Made by a program: the position numbers and the translations under genes. A stretch of 64,000 nt of DNA from assembly GCF_001590965.1 (NCBI RefSeq), contig NZ_BCTW01000013.1:1-64000 (forward strand), written 5' to 3'. The stretch comes from Novosphingobium lentum NBRC 107847 (GTDB taxonomy: Bacteria; Pseudomonadota; Alphaproteobacteria; Sphingomonadales; Sphingomonadaceae). The notes under the pieces were generated by a model that did not search any database, was not told the DNA's origin, and saw only the letters and a program-made list of their open reading frames with translations. The stretch's first letter is position 1. The number at the start of each line of letters is the position of its first letter. Positions 9,298 through 19,693 of this stretch are shown piece by piece.

Positions 9298-10710
9298 TCA
9301 GATATGGATCGCCCGTCCATACGCGGCCAGCACGCTCTCGTGCATCATCTCGCTCAACGTCGGGTGCGGGAACACCGTGTGCATCAGCTCGACCTCGGTG
9401 GTTTCCAGCGTCTTGCCCACGACATAACCCTGGATCAGTTCGGTGACTTCGGCGCCGATCATGTGCGCGCCCAGCAGTTCGCCGGTCTTGGCATCGAACA
9501 CGGTTTTCACGAAGCCTTCCGCCTCGCCCAGCGCGATCGCCTTGCCGTTGCCGATGAACGGGAAGTTGCCCACTTTCACGTCGTAGCCCGCTTCCTTGGC
9601 CTTGGCCTCGGTCATGCCGACGCTGGCGATCTGCGGGTGGCAATAGGTGCAGCCGGGAATGTTGTTGCGGTCCATCGGGTGCGGGTGGACGTCCTTGTTG
9701 CCAAGGTCAGCGGCGATGGCCTCGGCGGCGATCACGCCTTCGTGGCTGGCCTTGTGCGCCAGCCATGGCCCCGGCGTCACATCGCCGATTGCCCACACGC
9801 CCTTGACGTTGGTGCGGCACAGCCCGTCGATCGCGATGATCCCGCGTTCCGCTTTGATGCCAATCGTTTCAAGGCCGCTGTTCTCGGTGTTCGGCGCAAT
9901 CCCGACCGCGACGATGACATGGCTGTAATCGCCCTCGGTCACCTTGCCGTCCTTACCCTTGATTTTGGCCTTAACGCCCGATGCAGCCACGTCGATGCTT
10001 TCGACGCCCGCGCCGGTCAGGATGGTCATGCCCTGCTTTTTCAGCGCTTTTTCAAGGAACGCCGAAACGTCGGCGTCTTCCACCGGCACCACCCGGTCGA
10101 GCATCTCGACCACGGTAACATCGGCGCCCATATCGTTGTAGAAGCTGGCGAATTCGATGCCGATCGCACCCGATCCGATCACCAGCAGCTTGGTCGGCAT
10201 TTCGGTTGGGGTCATCGCGTGGCGATAGGTCCAGATGCGCTTGCCGTCGGCTTTGGCGAACGGCAGGTCGCGCGCGCGCGCGCCGGTGGCGACGATGATA
10301 TGTTTGGCGAGGAGTTCCTCGGTCTTGCCGTCCTTGGTCACCGCCAGCTTGCCCGGCGCCAGCAGCTTGCCGTCGCCCATGTGGACCGCGATCTTGTTCT
10401 TCTTCATCAGGTGCGTGACGCCCTGATTGAGCTGCTTGGCCACGCCGCGCGACCGCGCCACTACCGCGTTGAGATCGGCGCTGATCTTTTCGGCGGCCAG
10501 GCCATAATCCTTGGCATGGCTCATGTAGTGGAAGATTTCCGCCGAACGCAGCAGCGCCTTGGTCGGGATGCAACCCCAGTTGAGGCAGATCCCGCCAAGC
10601 AGTTCGCGCTCGACGATGGCGACCTTCAGCCCGAGCTGCGAGGCCCGGATTGCCGCGACATAGCCGCCGGGGCCCGATCCAAGGACGATGACGTCATATT
10701 GCTCAGCCAC
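9298..10710 (-). CDS. lpdA: Dihydrolipoyl dehydrogenase (E3)
   Basis: 470 residues. It reoxidises dihydrolipoamide in the 2-oxoacid dehydrogenase complexes, passing electrons to NAD. It has an N-terminal FAD site GSGPGG (11-16), the redox pair C42/C47 in GGICLNWGCIPTKAL, a central NAD domain (GSGAIGIEF) and a C-terminal dimerisation domain with the catalytic His-Glu region HTVFPHPTLSEMMHE. The start is GTG at 10710 with AGGAG eight bases upstream, and it overlaps the thioesterase gene by 8 bases. With E2 only 450 bases upstream, it most likely serves pyruvate dehydrogenase. Confidence 0.97.
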   Translation of the reverse strand: MAEQYDVIVLGSGPGGYVAAIRASQLGLKVAIVERELLGGICLNWGCIPTKALLRSAEIFHYMSHAKDYGLAAEKISADLNAVVARSRGVAKQLNQGVTHLMKKNKIAVHMGDGKLLAPGKLAVTKDGKTEELLAKHIIVATGARARDLPFAKADGKRIWTYRHAMTPTEMPTKLLVIGSGAIGIEFASFYNDMGADVTVVEMLDRVVPVEDADVSAFLEKALKKQGMTILTGAGVESIDVAASGVKAKIKGKDGKVTEGDYSHVIVAVGIAPNTENSGLETIGIKAERGIIAIDGLCRTNVKGVWAIGDVTPGPWLAHKASHEGVIAAEAIAADLGNKDVHPHPMDRNNIPGCTYCHPQIASVGMTEAKAKEAGYDVKVGNFPFIGNGKAIALGEAEGFVKTVFDAKTGELLGAHMIGAEVTELIQGYVVGKTLETTEVELMHTVFPHPTLSEMMHESVLAAYGRAIHI

Positions 10711-11140
10711 GGGAAAGCTCCTGTCCAGATGGGGTTATAGCGTCGGTCGCCAAAGGCGGAACGGGGCGCGGTTTGCGGTTCTCGTCGATCGCGACGAAGA
10801 TGAAGCGGGCTTGGGTGACGCATTCGCGCTCGTCGCCGGTGCGCGGACGCCGCCAGGCTTCGATATCGACAGTCATGGACGTACGACCCACCGCAACAAG
10901 ATCAGCGTAAACAGTCACTTCGTCGCCGATGTGGACAGGACGGTGGAACTTCATCGCCTCGACCGCGATGGTCGCCGCGCGCCCGCCGGAATAGCGTGCC
11001 GCCACGATTCCCGCCGCCATGTCCATGTGTCCCATCAGCCATCCGCCAAAGATATCGCCCGCCGGATTCGCGTCCGCCGGCATCGCGGTGATGCGGATCG
11101 CCGGGTCGCGCATCGGTGCCGGTGCTAGCGGATCGGCCAT
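10703..11140 (-). CDS. Acyl-CoA thioesterase, hot-dog fold (YciA/BFIT type)
   Basis: 145 residues. The N-terminal half has the family pattern ANPAGDIFGGWLMGHMD, in which the Asn and Asp of the acyl-CoA hydrolase active site sit, followed by FHRPVHIGDEVTVYADL. This family hydrolyses a range of acyl-CoA thioesters in the cytoplasm. It sits between the E2 and E3 genes of pyruvate dehydrogenase, 22 bases after E2 and overlapping E3 by 8 bases. Its expression is therefore tied to the acetyl-CoA-producing complex. The substrate cannot be read from sequence. Confidence 0.88.
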   Translation of the reverse strand: MADPLAPAPMRDPAIRITAMPADANPAGDIFGGWLMGHMDMAAGIVAARYSGGRAATIAVEAMKFHRPVHIGDEVTVYADLVAVGRTSMTVDIEAWRRPRTGDERECVTQARFIFVAIDENRKPRPVPPLATDAITPSGQELSRG

Positions 11141-11162
11141 CGCCCGGCCCCTCGCCGAAGGA

Positions 11163-12479
11163 CTAGGCCACCAGGCCGAGCGGATTTTCGATCAGCGCCT
11201 TGAACACGCCCATCAGTTCGGCACCGTCCGCCCCGTCGATGGCGCGGTGGTCGAAACTGCCGGTCGCGCTCATCACCGTGGCGATGGCGAGCGCGCCGTC
11301 GACCACGTAGGGGCGCTGTTCGCCCGCACCGATGGCCATGATCATGCCCTGCGGCGGGTTGATCACCGCGTCGAACTGCTTGATCCCGAACATGCCGAGG
11401 TTGGAAAGGCTGGCGGTGCCGCCCTGGTATTCGTGGGGCTGCAGCTTGCCCTCGCGCGCCTTGCCCGCCAGTTCCTTCATCTCGGTGGCGATGGCGCTGA
11501 TCGCCTTGGCCCCGGCATCGACGATGATCGGGGTGATCAGTCCGCTGGGTGCTGCGACCGCGACCGAGATGTCGGCGCGCTTGAAGCTGCGCAGCTCGGT
11601 GCCGGCAAAGCTGACGTTGCACTTGGGCACTTGTACCAGCGCCTTGGCCAGCGCCTTGATGATCAGGTCGTTGACCGAAAGCTTTACGCCCTGTGCTTCA
11701 AGCGCCTTGTTAAGTTGCCCGCGCAGCTTGAGCAGCGCATCGAGCTGGATATCGACCGTGAGATAGATGTGCGGGATGGTCTGCTTCGCCTCGGTCAGGC
11801 GGCGCGCGATGGTCTTGCGGATGTTGTTGAGCTTGGTCGATTCGAACGGGATGCCGAAGTCGGGCACTTCGGCCACGGCAGTCGGTGCGGGTGCAGCGGG
11901 CGCAGCCGCAGTTGGCGCGGGCGCCGGGGCGGCCGCAGCTTGCGCGGCCGGGGCGGCCGCGGCACCGGGCTTCGCGCCCTCGACATCGGCCTTGATGATC
12001 CGCCCGTTGGGGCCGGTGCCGGTAACGCCGGCCAGGTCGATGCCCTTGTCGGCGGCAATGCGCTTGGCCAACGGCGAGGCGACCACGCGATTGCCGTGAT
12101 CGGTCGCGCCGTTGGCCGCCGGGGCCGCTGCGAGTTTGGCGGGAGCCGGGGCTGGTGCTGCAGCGGGTGCCGCTTCCACAGCGGGCGCGGCTTTCGCCGG
12201 GGCGGCGGCAGGCGCCGGGCTTGCGCTCGCATCCTCGTCGTCTCCGGCCAGCATCGCGATCACCGTGCCGACTTTCACGCCCTCGGCGCCTTCGGCTACC
12301 TCTATGGCGGTGATCGTGCCTTCGTCTACCGCTTCAAATTCCATGGTGGCCTTGTCGGTCTCGATCTCGGCCATGATGTCGCCGGACTTCACCGTATCGC
12401 CCACTTTGACCAGCCACTTGGCAAGCGTGCCTTCCTCCATCGTGGGGGACAACGCGGGCATCTTGATCGCGATCGGCAT
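11163..12479 (-). CDS. pdhC: Pyruvate dehydrogenase E2, dihydrolipoamide acetyltransferase
   Basis: 438 residues. A single N-terminal lipoyl domain carries the lipoylated lysine K43 ([10 protein letters not shown]). It is followed by an Ala/Pro linker, an E1/E3-binding domain near 135-170 ([16 protein letters not shown]), a second Ala/Pro linker and the catalytic domain ending with DHRAIDG near 410-416. The longer open frame upstream is rejected because the protein starts correctly at [17 protein letters not shown] and a GGA lies upstream. The E1 subunits are not in this window. It is followed by the thioesterase and E3 genes on the same strand. Confidence 0.96.
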   Translation of the reverse strand: MPIAIKMPALSPTMEEGTLAKWLVKVGDTVKSGDIMAEIETDKATMEFEAVDEGTITAIEVAEGAEGVKVGTVIAMLAGDDEDASASPAPAAAPAKAAPAVEAAPAAAPAPAPAKLAAAPAANGATDHGNRVVASPLAKRIAADKGIDLAGVTGTGPNGRIIKADVEGAKPGAAAAPAAQAAAAPAPAPTAAAPAAPAPTAVAEVPDFGIPFESTKLNNIRKTIARRLTEAKQTIPHIYLTVDIQLDALLKLRGQLNKALEAQGVKLSVNDLIIKALAKALVQVPKCNVSFAGTELRSFKRADISVAVAAPSGLITPIIVDAGAKAISAIATEMKELAGKAREGKLQPHEYQGGTASLSNLGMFGIKQFDAVINPPQGMIMAIGAGEQRPYVVDGALAIATVMSATGSFDHRAIDGADGAELMGVFKALIENPLGLVA

Positions 12480-12647
12480 GGGCGCAGTTCCGTCATGGCT
12501 GGTGGCGACAGGGGGGAACACCCTGAAAGGCCCTTCCCCCGTGGCCTGCTTGGGTTGCGCCATTTCGCCACCCCTGCGCGACGGGTCAAGGGGCTTGGCG
12601 CTTGCACGGCATACGAATGTGCCCGATATCGCCGGACGGAGGGCAAA

Positions 12648-13112
12648 ATGATGCCGCAGCGGGTCTACCTGGTGATCATGGACGAGACGCAGGAGGCCCG
12701 GCTGGCGCTGCGATTCGCCGCACGCCGCGCCGCGCGCACCGGCGGCGCGGTCCATATCCTCGCGCTGGTGCCCCAGCAGGACTTTTCGCTGTTCGGCGGC
12801 GTTCAGGCCACGATCGAGGAAGAAGCGCGCGATCGTGCCGAAGTGCTGGCGACGAGCGCTGCGGGCGGATTGACCAGCGAATCCGGCCTCGTTCCGGTGA
12901 TTCTCGTCCAGCAGGGCGATGGCCCGCAGATCGTCCGCGATTACTTGGCGGACCATCCCGAAGTCTCCGCGCTCGTGCTCGGCGCGGCGGCCGATGGCGC
13001 GCCGGGCCCGCTGGTGGCGCACTTTGCCACCAGCCACGCCGGGCAACTGCCCTGCCCGCTGATGATCGTGCCGGGCTCGATGCGCGACGAGGATATCGAC
13101 CGGCTGAGTTAG
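12648..13112 (+). CDS. Universal-stress-protein-like protein (UspA fold)
   Basis: 154 residues. The pattern fits one Usp domain: a first beta strand YLVIMDET, a helix of AxRxA repeats, HILALVP, and a C-terminal LVLGAA followed by [15 protein letters not shown] lies just before the ATG. The usual ATP-binding G-x2-G-x9-G(S/T) is not clear, so nucleotide binding is doubtful. It is divergent from pdhC and ends 10 bases from the converging rnr gene. Confidence 0.7.
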   Translation: MMPQRVYLVIMDETQEARLALRFAARRAARTGGAVHILALVPQQDFSLFGGVQATIEEEARDRAEVLATSAAGGLTSESGLVPVILVQQGDGPQIVRDYLADHPEVSALVLGAAADGAPGPLVAHFATSHAGQLPCPLMIVPGSMRDEDIDRLS

Positions 13113-13122
13113 GGACGGGCCG

Positions 13123-15438
13123 TTACCGCTTCTTGCCCTGATGGCGGATATTGCCGGGCCGCCCGCGCTTTCCGGCGGGGTGCGTGCCCGCAGGTCGCTT
13201 GTCCTCACCGGGTTTGCGCGGCGGAAACTTGCCCCGCACCGCCGGACGCCCGCCGCGTCGATCGATTCGCGAGGCACCGTCGGCGGCATCGACCGGCTCG
13301 AACTTCATCGCGCCGGTCAGCGGATTCGCTTCGGCGAGTCGCAGCTTCAGGATCATGCCGCGCACGAACCGGTCGCCCGATTGCTCGCCGACCAGGGCCT
13401 GCGCCTTTTCGTCATAGCCAAATCGTTCTGCCCCCAATGTGGAGACAGGCACCAAGCCGTCGCCGCCCAGCCCGATGATCGTGGCGAACAATCCGAACTT
13501 CTGCACGCCGGTCACGCGGGTATCGAACACCTCGCCCACGCGCACCGAGAGCCATGCCGCGACGTAGCGGTCGATCGTGTCACGCTCTGCCTCCATCGCG
13601 CGGCGTTCGGTGGCGCTGATGGCCTCGCTGATGCGCGCCAGGTCGGCGCGGTCCGCTTCGGACAGGCCACTTGCCGCAGGGATCGTCTGGGCAGAAGGTC
13701 GAGGTTGTTCAAGGTCATAGGCATCGACCAGCGCGCGGTGGACGAGCAGGTCGGAGTAGCGGCGGATCGGTGAGGTGAAGTGCGCATAGCTGCCCAGCGA
13801 CAGCCCGAAGTGCCCGGCATTGCGCGGTCCGTAATACGCCTGCGTCTGGCTGCGCAGCACCGCTTCCATCACCAGCGCCTTTTCCGATTCGTCGGTAACA
13901 TCCTTCAGCATGCGATTGAAAAGCGACGGGGTTATCACCTGTCCCAGCGCAAAACTGCGGTCGAACGTGGCGAGATAGTCCTTGAGCGCCACCAGCTTCT
14001 CGCGGCTCGGCGGTTCGTGGACGCGATAGACAACAGGGGCGACTTTCGCTTCCAGCGCCTTGGCCGCAGCGACGTTGGCGGCGATCATGAAGTCCTCGAC
14101 CACACGGTGCGCATCGAGCCGTTCGCGCAGCGCGATTTCGGCGATCCGGCCAGCGGCGTCGAGCACCACCCGGCGCTCGGGCAGCTCCAGCGCCAGCGGA
14201 TCTCGGGCATCGCGCGCCTTTTCCAGCGCGCGCCAGCAGGCCCACAAATTGCTCAGGCTTTCAGCCGCTTCCCCCGCGTCGATGCGCCGTTGTGCTTCCT
14301 CGTAGGCGATCACTTCGGCGATGCGCACGATCGCGCGGGTGAAGCGCCATGACGTGACCCGGCCTTGCGCGTCGATCGCCATGTGGCAGGCCATCGCGGC
14401 GCGCGGGGCGCCGGCCTTGAGCGAGCAGACGTCGGCGCTCAGCACTTCGGGCAGCATCGGCACGACGCGATCGGGGAAATAGACCGAGTTGCCGCGTTTG
14501 CGCGCCTCGCGATCGAGCGCGCCGCCCGGCCGGACATAGAAGCTGACGTCGGCGATGGCGACCACCGCGCGGAACCCGCCCGCGCCATCGGGCTCGGCCC
14601 AGATCGCATCGTCGTGGTCGCGTGCGTCCGCCGGATCGATCGCCACGATCGGCAGCGCGGTCAGATCCTCGCGCCGTTCGGGCGTGAGCGGCAGCTTGGC
14701 CGAAACCTGCGCTTCCGCGACCGTCGTGTCGGCGAATTCGAACGGAATGCCGTGCTTGTGGATAGCGATCAGGCTGAACGCGCGCGGCGCCAGCGGATCG
14801 CCCAGCACTTCGGTGACTTTCACCCCGGCGCGCGCCGACCGTCCTGCCGGTTCGGCAAACACCAGCTGGCCTGCGGTTGCGCCCGCAAGGTCCGAAATCG
14901 GCTCGGAATTGCGCACGCGCTTGTCAACGGGCGCCAGCCAGCCCTTGCCTGTCGCGTCGATCTCGACGACGCCCAGCAGTTGGTCAGTGCGCGTGGGCAG
15001 CTTCTTCATCGGGTGCGCGATCCAGCCGTTGCCGGCCTCTTCCGTCCGCGCGAGCACGCGGTCGCCCTTGCGCAGCGCGGCTTGCGCACCGCGCCCCTTG
15101 TTGCGTTCGATCAGGCGCAGCCGTGGCGGAACGCCGCCATCGTCGGGCGACCAGTTGTCGGGCACCGCGATCGCCTCGCCGTCCTCGATATCGACCACGC
15201 GGAGCACGGTGACGCGCGGCACGCCGCCCATGCGGTGGAACGCGCGCTTCTCACCATCGATCAGGCCTTCATCGGCCATGTCGCGCAAGCGCGCCTTCAA
15301 CGCGATCTTCTCCGCGCCCTGCAATCCGAACGCCCGCGCGATCTCGCGCTTGCCCGCAGGTTCGGCGGACTTCGCGATGAAATCGAGGATCTGCTCGCGA
15401 TTGGGCAGACCGGGCGGCGGGGGGTTGTGACGGGACAT
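13123..15438 (-). CDS. rnr: Ribonuclease R (3'-5' exoribonuclease)
   Basis: 771 residues. It degrades structured RNA processively from the 3' end. The order is a winged-helix N-terminus (about 10-75), cold-shock-like domains, the RNB catalytic domain with the metal-binding run [11 protein letters not shown] (about 265-275), an S1 domain near the C-terminus ([20 protein letters not shown]) and a Lys/Arg/Pro-rich tail typical of RNase R. The ATG at 15438 is preferred to a TTG 22 codons upstream, although its ribosome-binding site is weak. It is divergent from the M3 peptidase gene. Confidence 0.95.
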   Translation of the reverse strand: MSRHNPPPPGLPNREQILDFIAKSAEPAGKREIARAFGLQGAEKIALKARLRDMADEGLIDGEKRAFHRMGGVPRVTVLRVVDIEDGEAIAVPDNWSPDDGGVPPRLRLIERNKGRGAQAALRKGDRVLARTEEAGNGWIAHPMKKLPTRTDQLLGVVEIDATGKGWLAPVDKRVRNSEPISDLAGATAGQLVFAEPAGRSARAGVKVTEVLGDPLAPRAFSLIAIHKHGIPFEFADTTVAEAQVSAKLPLTPERREDLTALPIVAIDPADARDHDDAIWAEPDGAGGFRAVVAIADVSFYVRPGGALDREARKRGNSVYFPDRVVPMLPEVLSADVCSLKAGAPRAAMACHMAIDAQGRVTSWRFTRAIVRIAEVIAYEEAQRRIDAGEAAESLSNLWACWRALEKARDARDPLALELPERRVVLDAAGRIAEIALRERLDAHRVVEDFMIAANVAAAKALEAKVAPVVYRVHEPPSREKLVALKDYLATFDRSFALGQVITPSLFNRMLKDVTDESEKALVMEAVLRSQTQAYYGPRNAGHFGLSLGSYAHFTSPIRRYSDLLVHRALVDAYDLEQPRPSAQTIPAASGLSEADRADLARISEAISATERRAMEAERDTIDRYVAAWLSVRVGEVFDTRVTGVQKFGLFATIIGLGGDGLVPVSTLGAERFGYDEKAQALVGEQSGDRFVRGMILKLRLAEANPLTGAMKFEPVDAADGASRIDRRGGRPAVRGKFPPRKPGEDKRPAGTHPAGKRGRPGNIRHQGKKR

Positions 15439-15592
15439 GGCAAGGCTGTGACGGCATTGCCGGTGCAACACAAGCTGGCATGACGCGGCGCAGAGTCCGT
15501 GCAACGCAAGCGGGCCTCAGCGCCGTTGCAGAGCGGCCCGTTGCGCACTAGGCATCGTTTCATCTGATCCTAAAATTGCGGGGCTGTTCCTG

Positions 15593-17647
15593 ATGCGCAC
15601 GATCCTGGCGGGCATGCTGCTTGCCACCACCATCCTTGCCGCTCCGGCGGCAGCCAAACCGGCCAGAATTTCCGCGCCGCAGGCGGCCGCCCATCCCTCC
15701 CCGCAGACCGTCGACACCTTCATCGGCACGATCCTGGCCGACGCGCCCGATGCGGCGACGATCGACCGGCGTTGCAACCAGTTCATTGCCGAGATCGACC
15801 GCCGGCAGGCCTTGCTCGAAGCGCAGAAGGGTACGGCAACGCTCGCGGCCACCTTGCGTCCGTACGACGACCTGATCGACCTGATCGGCGCGCTGAGCGG
15901 CGAGGCGACGCTGTACCGCGAAGTCATGGCCGACGACGCGCGGCGCAAGGCCGGCGGAGCGTGCGAGGTCAAGGCGAGTTCCGCGTCGAGCAAGCTCAGC
16001 CTGTCGCGCGGGGTCTACGATCGGCTGAAGGCGATCGACGCTTCGCATGCCGATGGCGCAACCCGGCTCTACCTCACCCGCACGCTGGCCGCGTTCGAAC
16101 GCGCGGGCATTGCCAAGGATGCCGCAGGCCGCGCCGACGTGCAGAAGATGCAGGACGAGCTGGCGCAGCTTGGCACCGACTTTGAGTCCAACATCGCCAA
16201 CGGCCGCAAGACGGTTACGGCGGACCCGGCCGAGCTCACAGGCCTGCCCGCCGACTTCATTGCCGCGCACAAGCCCGGTGCCGACGGCAAGGTGACCATC
16301 TCGACCGACTACCCCGACTATGTCCCGGTTATGACCTATGCGGCGAGCGAGGCGTTGCGCAAACGGCTGTACGAAAGCTACCAGACGCGCGCGTATCCGC
16401 AGAACGACGCCAAGCTGCGTGCGATTTTCGACTTGCGCCAGAAGCTGGCGACCACGCTCGGTCGGCCCAACTACGCGTCGCTCGCGCTAGAAGACAAGAT
16501 GCTGGACACGCCCGACAAAGTCGAGACGCTGCTGACGCAAATGGCCGACGCCGCGCGCCCTGCCGGCGATCGCGACTATGCCAAGAAGCTGGCGCTGCTG
16601 CAGCAGACCAAGCCGGGCGCGACGGTGATCGATCCCTGGAACAACGGTTGGCTGGGTCAGCAGGTGCAAAAGGCGACCTATTCCTACGACCGGCAGGAAG
16701 CGCGCCAGTACTTTGCCTATGACAACGTCCGCGACGGCATCCTGCAGCTGACGCAGGACCTGTTCGGCGTGCAGATCCGTCCGTGGAAGACCGCGACGTG
16801 GGATCCGCTGGTCGAGACGTACGAGATGCTCGACCACGGCAAGGTCATCGGGCGGTTCTATTTCGATTCGCACCCGCGCCCGGGCAAATACAACCACGCT
16901 AACATGGTGCCGGTGCGGTCGGGCATTGCCGGGCGATCGATCCCGGTCGGCGCGCTGGTGATGAACCTGCCCGCGGGCAGCCACGCTACCGGCCTGATGG
17001 AACACAATGACGTCGTCACGTTCCTCCACGAATTCGGCCACATGCTGCACGGCATGTTCAGCGGCGGGCAGCAATGGGCGGGCGTGGGCGGCATCAGCAC
17101 CGAATGGGATTTCGTCGAGGCGCCATCGCAGATGCTCGAGGAATGGGTGTTCGATTACGATACGCTCAAGACGTTCGCGGTGAACAAGGACGGCAAGCCG
17201 ATCCCGCCCGAACTGGTCGCCAAGATGAACCGTGCGCGCTATTTCGGCGCGGGCATGGGCGACATGACCCAGTTGGGCCTGTCGAATATCTCGCTCAAGT
17301 TCCACGAAGCCCCGGCCCCGGCAGACCTTGGCGCCGCGACGCGCGCGTTCGATGCGCGCTATGACATGATCAAGCTGCCCGACACCGTGCAGTTCCAGGA
17401 CAGTTTCGATCACCTCAACGGCTATTCGGCGTTCTACTATACCTACCGCTGGTCCAAGGTTATCGCCGACGACATGTTCACGCAGTTTGCCAAAGCGGGC
17501 TTGCGCGACCGGGCGACGGCCGACCGCTATCGGCGCACGGTGCTGCAGCCGGGCGGATCGAAGCCGGCGGCCGAGCTGGTCGCCGCGTTCCTGGGACGGC
17601 CGATCAGCCTCGACGCCTATCGGGCCGAAATGGCCAAGGACCAGTAG
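15593..17647 (+). CDS. Exported M3-family zinc metallopeptidase (Dcp-like)
   Basis: 684 residues, the usual length for peptidyl-dipeptidase Dcp. A signal peptide (about 1-21, ending APAAA|K) predicts a periplasmic enzyme. The zinc site HEFGHMLH lies near residue 476, with a downstream Glu in the M3 helix EWDFVEAPSQ. M3 enzymes cleave short oligopeptides, often as dipeptides from the C-terminus. It converges with the M28 peptidase gene, whose stop is only 3 bases away, so two exported peptidases are adjacent. Confidence 0.92.
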   Translation: MRTILAGMLLATTILAAPAAAKPARISAPQAAAHPSPQTVDTFIGTILADAPDAATIDRRCNQFIAEIDRRQALLEAQKGTATLAATLRPYDDLIDLIGALSGEATLYREVMADDARRKAGGACEVKASSASSKLSLSRGVYDRLKAIDASHADGATRLYLTRTLAAFERAGIAKDAAGRADVQKMQDELAQLGTDFESNIANGRKTVTADPAELTGLPADFIAAHKPGADGKVTISTDYPDYVPVMTYAASEALRKRLYESYQTRAYPQNDAKLRAIFDLRQKLATTLGRPNYASLALEDKMLDTPDKVETLLTQMADAARPAGDRDYAKKLALLQQTKPGATVIDPWNNGWLGQQVQKATYSYDRQEARQYFAYDNVRDGILQLTQDLFGVQIRPWKTATWDPLVETYEMLDHGKVIGRFYFDSHPRPGKYNHANMVPVRSGIAGRSIPVGALVMNLPAGSHATGLMEHNDVVTFLHEFGHMLHGMFSGGQQWAGVGGISTEWDFVEAPSQMLEEWVFDYDTLKTFAVNKDGKPIPPELVAKMNRARYFGAGMGDMTQLGLSNISLKFHEAPAPADLGAATRAFDARYDMIKLPDTVQFQDSFDHLNGYSAFYYTYRWSKVIADDMFTQFAKAGLRDRATADRYRRTVLQPGGSKPAAELVAAFLGRPISLDAYRAEMAKDQ

Positions 17648-17650
17648 GCT

Positions 17651-19003
17651 TCAGGGCTTCGACGCTGGCGGGGCGGTGGGTGCGAAGCCCCCGCCCGGCA
17701 CCGCCGATGCGACCGGGCTTTCGCTGCCATCGGCGGCGCGCGCGCTGACGCCAAAGAACCAGTCGTCGCCGCGTACGCCTTCCAGCCGGGCGCTGGTGGC
17801 AACCACGTCCTGCACCACGCGGTCCTGCCAGCCCGGCGCATCGGTGCGCCGGCGCCACACGCTGTAGCTGGCGGCGCCCGGCACCGCGTTCCAGCTGACG
17901 TCGGTGTACGTCTGCACCGCCGCTTTTGCCGTCGCGACGGGTGGCAGCGGCGCGGCTGCCAGCGCCGCGAGCGCCGCCACGTTCAGCTGCGTAACTTTGG
18001 CGAGATAGGCAAAATCCATGGCATCGGCGGTGTCGCCATACTGGATGCCGTTCTGCGTCCGCACGTCCTGGTGCTGCTTGTCGTAATTCTCGACCGCCAC
18101 CGAAAACCGCACGGCGGGATAGCCCTGTTCCTCGAATGGCAAGTGGTCTCCACCGCGCCCCATCCGATCGGCACGCCAGACCTGCCGCACTTCCAGTCCG
18201 CCCGGCTGCCCGGAGGCCAACCCTGCGATCCAGCGCGAGAGGTTGCGCGAGGGGCTGTCGTTCTCGCCGCCATCTCGCCGCTGCGCACTGCGCAAGTCGT
18301 CGGTCGCGTCGGCGCGCGGGCCTTCGGAAAACACGCGGACGTGGCCATCATCGACCAGCCCATCCGATCCGTGCGAATTGCCGACGATGTCGTTGTTGAG
18401 CACGGCCTTGACCGTCCAGTGCGCCTGCGCCGCATAATCGGCCAGCAGCTTGCCACCAAAGAGCCCCTGCTCCTCGCCTGACACCACCGCGTAGACGATC
18501 GTCGTCGGGAAACGTTGCTGCGACAGCACCCGCGCTGCCTCCAGCACCAGCGCGGTGCCCGATCCGTCGTCGTTGGCGCCGGGAGCGTCCTTCTCTGCGT
18601 CCATGACGTCCGTCACGCGGCTGTCAATATGCGCCTCGACGATCACCACTTCATCGGGGCGTTCGGTCCCGCGCTGGATCGCCACGACATCGACCAGCCG
18701 CACCGGCGTCTTGATCCGGTCACCGGTGACCATGCGTTCGGGCAGCTCGATCGTCAGACAGCCGCCGCACAGCTTCGACGTCTTGCGCAACTCCCGCTCG
18801 GCCCACCGCCGTGCCGCGCCGATGCCGCGCTTGCGATCGACTTGCGACGACAGCGTATGGCGCGTGCCGAAGGCAACCAGCCGGTCGACATCGGCGTGAA
18901 GTCGATCCTGCGATACCTGCTGCGGCGGAGAGGCCTGTACCGATGATACTGGGGCCGATGCCGCCAGACCGAACGCCAGCAGCGCCATCACTTGCGGTTT
19001 CAT
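17651..19003 (-). CDS. Exported M28-family aminopeptidase-like metallopeptidase with C-terminal Fn3-like domain
   Basis: About 450 residues. A signal peptide (MKPQVMALLAFGLAASAPV...) is followed by the M28 core: zinc ligands in VIVEAHIDS, GANDDGSGTA and GEEQGLFGG, with a later histidine in DHLPFEEQGYPAV. The last 100 residues (TYTDVSWNAVPGAASYSVWRR to SPVAS) look like a fibronectin type III domain. The ATG at 19003 with GAGGGCAGGA upstream is preferred to a GTG eight codons earlier. It follows the DUF805 gene by 40 bases and is probably cotranscribed with it. Confidence 0.88.
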   Translation of the reverse strand: MKPQVMALLAFGLAASAPVSSVQASPPQQVSQDRLHADVDRLVAFGTRHTLSSQVDRKRGIGAARRWAERELRKTSKLCGGCLTIELPERMVTGDRIKTPVRLVDVVAIQRGTERPDEVVIVEAHIDSRVTDVMDAEKDAPGANDDGSGTALVLEAARVLSQQRFPTTIVYAVVSGEEQGLFGGKLLADYAAQAHWTVKAVLNNDIVGNSHGSDGLVDDGHVRVFSEGPRADATDDLRSAQRRDGGENDSPSRNLSRWIAGLASGQPGGLEVRQVWRADRMGRGGDHLPFEEQGYPAVRFSVAVENYDKQHQDVRTQNGIQYGDTADAMDFAYLAKVTQLNVAALAALAAAPLPPVATAKAAVQTYTDVSWNAVPGAASYSVWRRRTDAPGWQDRVVQDVVATSARLEGVRGDDWFFGVSARAADGSESPVASAVPGGGFAPTAPPASKP

Positions 19004-19043
19004 GTCCTGCCCTCGCTGTTCGATCACCAGCGCTCAAAGCGCT

Positions 19044-19625
19044 TCAGGACGAAGCCGGTTCCTGACCATAGCGGTTCGGGCCAGGGGTCGAGCGGCGCGA
19101 CGCGACCAGCACCAGCGCAATTAGCGGTGCCCAGCCCAGGATCGCACCCGGCCATTGCGTGGTCATCGTCACACTCTGCCCCGTGTGCGCCTCCACGCGC
19201 GACATCGCGGTACTCACGCGGTCCATCTGCAGCGGCAGCTGGATCAGCGACAGCGCCTGGAATCCCGCCGGCACCAATCCGAACCACCCGGACAGATTGC
19301 TGTCATGCAAGCGCCGGACAAGGCTTGCGGCCAGCAGCACCAGGAACCCGATGCCCGATCCGAGCCCGATGTAGAGCATCGGCTTCATCATCGAACCCAC
19401 CGAGGTCATGATCGCGGTCTGCACGGCGGCGTCGTCTGCCCCGGATTGCTGCGCCGAACGTATGCCGATCAGCGCCGCCTGGACGACCATCGGCACGGCA
19501 AACAGGATCGAAACCAGGAAACTGACCAGATAGAGGAACAGCACATACAGCCAGAACGTCTGGCGTGTGTCGCGGCCATCGAATCGCATCAGGTTTCGCA
19601 GTCCGTATTTCACTGCTTCGAACAT
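19044..19625 (-). CDS. DUF805 family inner membrane protein
   Basis: 193 residues. The family opening MFEAVKYGLRNLMRFDGRDT is followed by about four membrane segments and the conserved RRLHDSNLSGWFGLV. An internal loop of about 50 residues between the second and third segments is longer than in the smallest DUF805 proteins. Function is unknown; the family is widespread in bacterial membranes. It lies between proS and the M28 peptidase gene on the same strand. The start at 19625 has AAGAGG upstream. Confidence 0.85.
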   Translation of the reverse strand: MFEAVKYGLRNLMRFDGRDTRQTFWLYVLFLYLVSFLVSILFAVPMVVQAALIGIRSAQQSGADDAAVQTAIMTSVGSMMKPMLYIGLGSGIGFLVLLAASLVRRLHDSNLSGWFGLVPAGFQALSLIQLPLQMDRVSTAMSRVEAHTGQSVTMTTQWPGAILGWAPLIALVLVASRRSTPGPNRYGQEPASS

Positions 19626-19693
19626 CGATCGAGTACCTCTTGTCGTTTCACCGGATCGTTTCACCGGGACCGCAGGACGATAGCCTTCCGCGA

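Noticed and set aside
11163..13289. 708-codon extended form of pdhC
   Set aside because: The added N-terminus overlaps the stress-protein gene and lacks features; the lipoyl domain begins exactly at the ATG at 12479.
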